Source of the DNA: JAUUZQ01 sp964538375
GTDB taxonomy: Bacteria; Bacteroidota; Bacteroidia; Bacteroidales; GCA-2748055
Assembly (NCBI GenBank): GCA_964538375.1
Contig: CAZIFQ010000006.1
Coordinates: forward strand, 62,001 to 126,000
DNA length: 64,000 bases
Direction: 5' to 3'
Part shown: one piece after another, positions 62,288 to 64,000 of the stretch
Layout: each line of letters opens with the position of its first letter
Position numbering within the stretch: the first letter of the stretch is position 1
Program-made: the position numbers and the translations under genes
The notes under the pieces: model-generated
What the model saw: the letters and a program-made list of their open reading frames with translations, nothing else
Database searches by the model: none
What the model was told of the DNA's origin: nothing

Positions 62288-63140
62288 CAGCGTGCTAAAT
62301 GATTGGAATCCTGTTACACTGATTGACCAGTGGTTCAGCGAAGACATTGGTGAAGGCGATCATACAACACTAAGTACTATTCCCGCATCAGCAAGTGGTT
62401 CAGCCGTTTTACTGGTAAAAGAAGACGGTGTTATCGCGGGTGTTAAGATGGCAAAGAGAATATTCAACAGGTTTGATTCTGCGTTACGCTGTAATATTTT
62501 TATTGAGGATGGCGAAGAAATAAGGATTGGAGATACTGTTCTTTCTGTGCACGGAAGTGTAAGGTCAATCCTGCAAACCGAGCGATTAATATTGAATGTC
62601 GCCCAACGAATGAGCGGTATTGCCACACAAACCAGGAAATATGTCAAATTGCTTGAAGGAACCGATACGAGAATTCTGGACACACGCAAAACCACACCGG
62701 GATTCAGACATATTGAAAAAGCTGCCGTTGAGATAGGCGGTGCTGTAAATCATAGAGCCGGCCTCTATGATATGATATTAATCAAAGACAACCACATTGA
62801 TTTTGCCGGCGGGATTGACAAGGCAATTCTGAGGGCAGGGGAATACCTGGCTGAGCATAATCTTGACCTACAGATAGAAGTGGAAACAAGGTCGCTTGAA
62901 GATATTGAAATCGTATTGAAAACCGGGGGAGTATCCCGTATCATGCTGGACAATTTTTCACCGGAACTGACAAAAGAAGCCGTTCAACTCATCAAGGGGA
63001 AGTATGAAACTGAGTCATCCGGAGGCATTACTATTGATACTATCCGTGAATACGCAGAATGTGGTGTTGATTTTATTTCTGTAGGGGCCTTAACTCACCA
63101 GATTAAAAGCCTGGATCTGAGTTTAAAAGCAGATTTTTAA
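62274..63140 (+). CDS. nadC: Nicotinate-nucleotide pyrophosphorylase (carboxylating)
   Basis: A 288-residue quinolinate phosphoribosyltransferase. SEDIGEGDHTTLSTIP, RILDTRKTTPGFR and IEVETRSLEDIE with catalytic acidic residues and the KTTPG phosphate loop are family hallmarks. It makes nicotinate mononucleotide from quinolinate and PRPP in NAD biosynthesis. No ATG lies in frame near the 5' end: the TTG at 62274 (inside the previous gene) or GTG at 62292 (just after its stop) must serve as start. The GTG reading is five residues shorter and would begin VLNDWNP. Confidence 0.93.
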   Translation: MKKSDSVLNDWNPVTLIDQWFSEDIGEGDHTTLSTIPASASGSAVLLVKEDGVIAGVKMAKRIFNRFDSALRCNIFIEDGEEIRIGDTVLSVHGSVRSILQTERLILNVAQRMSGIATQTRKYVKLLEGTDTRILDTRKTTPGFRHIEKAAVEIGGAVNHRAGLYDMILIKDNHIDFAGGIDKAILRAGEYLAEHNLDLQIEVETRSLEDIEIVLKTGGVSRIMLDNFSPELTKEAVQLIKGKYETESSGGITIDTIREYAECGVDFISVGALTHQIKSLDLSLKADF

Positions 63141-63254
63141 TTTCTTTTTGTAAGAAATAACAGCTTCTCCCCAAAGCACTCCTGAAAACAGTATTTTACT
63201 ACAATTTTATTGAACATTCTTACAGCTGTTCTGTTTTACTAGAAACGGAATTTT

Positions 63255-63899
63255 ATGACCGATCCTCTAAACTTCAGGAATGAATACGGTAAATCGAAGA
63301 TCGATGAATCTGCGCTCCCGGAAAATCCAATGGAATTTTTTGAAAGATGGCTGCAGGATGCATTTGATGCAGATCTGCCTGAACCTTCAGCAGTAACATT
63401 GGCTACTTCTAATGTAAAGGGGCGGGTTTCATCAAGAATAATTCTTCTGAAAAGTTACGAAGCAAAGGGATTTCAGTTCTATACCAACTATAAAAGTCAA
63501 AAAGGAAAAGACCTGAATGAAAATCCTTATGCAGCCATGAGTTTTTTCTGGCCTGAGCTGGAGAGACAGATCTTGATAGAAGGAAAGGTGAAGAAGATGT
63601 CTAAAAAAGATTCTGAACTTTATCATTCTGCCAGGCCTAGGAGCAACCAACTGGGTGCGTGGGCCTCCGAACAAAGCAAAGCTATTAAGGACCGATATAC
63701 ATTAGAAGCTCGCTATGAAGTGGTTAGCAGTGCTTATCTCAAACATGAAGCCATTCCAAAGCCACCTCACTGGGGGGGCTATGTTCTTATTCCGGATTCA
63801 ATAGAGTTTTGGCAGGGACGGGAAAACCGACTTCATGACAGAATTGAGTATTTTCTATCTGAAGAAGATAGCTGGCAAACAAGAAGACTGAATCCTTAG
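63255..63899 (+). CDS. pdxH: Pyridoxamine 5'-phosphate oxidase
   Basis: A 214-residue FMN enzyme of the usual length. TDPLNFRNEYGKSKIDESALPENPMEFF opens the family; VSSRIILLKSYEAKGFQFYTNY and GKDLNENPYAAMSFFWPELERQILIEG form the FMN/PLP-site; the end EFWQGRENRLHDRI is diagnostic. It oxidises pyridoxine or pyridoxamine phosphate to PLP. It follows nadC on the same strand after 114 bases. A tandem 8-bp repeat begins 31 bases past the stop. Confidence 0.95.
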   Translation: MTDPLNFRNEYGKSKIDESALPENPMEFFERWLQDAFDADLPEPSAVTLATSNVKGRVSSRIILLKSYEAKGFQFYTNYKSQKGKDLNENPYAAMSFFWPELERQILIEGKVKKMSKKDSELYHSARPRSNQLGAWASEQSKAIKDRYTLEARYEVVSSAYLKHEAIPKPPHWGGYVLIPDSIEFWQGRENRLHDRIEYFLSEEDSWQTRRLNP

Positions 63900-63930
63900 G
63901 GGGAGGAAGGGCTTAAGGGTTTAAGGGTTA

Positions 63931-63978
63931 AATGAGTTAATGAGTTAATGAGTCAATGAGTTAATGAGTTAATGAGTT
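63931..63978. repeat. Six tandem copies of an 8-bp AATGAGTT unit
   Basis: 63931-63978 consists of six AATGAGTT units; the third ends in C. It follows TTAAGGG-type low-complexity DNA and runs toward the window edge, where it may continue in the next sequence. Confidence 0.85.
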
Positions 63979-64000
63979 AATTTGACCTTGGAGAGAGGCA

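Noticed and set aside
1..64000. CRISPR array, prophage, integrative element, toxin-antitoxin or defence genes
   Set aside because: No direct-repeat/spacer pattern, integrase, transposase, restriction or toxin signature was seen in any part of the window.

Overview
The window is a 64 kb stretch of a free-living Bacteroidota chromosome (about 40% GC by eye). Evidence for the phylum: type IX secretion sorting domains, a PorP/SprF protein, a SusC-style outer-membrane receptor preceded by a GLPGLI protein, DUF4492 ahead of cydAB, a DUF5683 gene beside parAB, type B L31, and several promoter elements of the form TATCTTTG / TAnnTTTG. I cannot resolve the order or genus. The content is mostly conserved chromosomal genes. 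I see no prophage, integrase, transposase, plasmid genes or CRISPR array.

Layout. 1-2.7 kb: tail of a photolyase, NhaA antiporter, flippase-like membrane protein. 2.8-6.5 kb (minus): a surface-polymer O-acetylation module (GT2, a frameshifted MBOAT acyltransferase, an AlgJ-like SGNH protein). 6.8-10.4 kb: GLPGLI protein plus TonB-dependent receptor. 10.4-13.6 kb (minus): a second acylation module (GDSL/SGNH protein and an intact MBOAT), bordered by simple purine repeats. 13.6-17.7 kb (minus): parA-parB-DUF5683-mltD. 17.9-21.4 kb: lipid kinase, glutaminyl cyclase, HAD-like protein, the remnant of a probable cysteine synthase directly behind the pssA stop, and pssA. 21.4-24.5 kb (minus): cytochrome bd operon DUF4492-cydA-cydB plus an unlisted 36-residue CydX-like protein.

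24.8-29.2 kb: BASS transporter, small type IX cargo, thyA-folA, DUF2147 protein, a terminator-rich gap and tRNA-His. 29.3-32.2 kb (minus): Wzx-like flippase and an asparagine-synthase-like protein, a small polysaccharide locus. 32.5-36.8 kb: class V aminotransferase, a GNAT-like protein, rpmE, a GlmU-like hexapeptide protein. 36.9-42.5 kb (minus): glmM followed by a MacA-like adaptor, MacB-like permease and TolC protein with no ATPase gene. 42.7-46.4 kb: RluB-type synthase, era, der, lipoprotein. 46.5-57.4 kb (minus): a compact type IX surface operon: giant adhesin, PorP/SprF, PD40-PKD protein, an unrecognised secreted protein, and a seven-metre-type propeller sensor with a SpoIIE phosphatase output. 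57.6-63.9 kb: rlmH with a very large histidine kinase, then DUF4783-nadC and pdxH.

The most interesting points are the type IX operon ending in its own sensor phosphatase, the MBOAT frameshift at a six-base homopolymer, the in-frame enzyme remnant behind pssA, the CydX-like small gene, and a perfect 40-bp palindrome. None amounts to a clearly new system on sequence alone.
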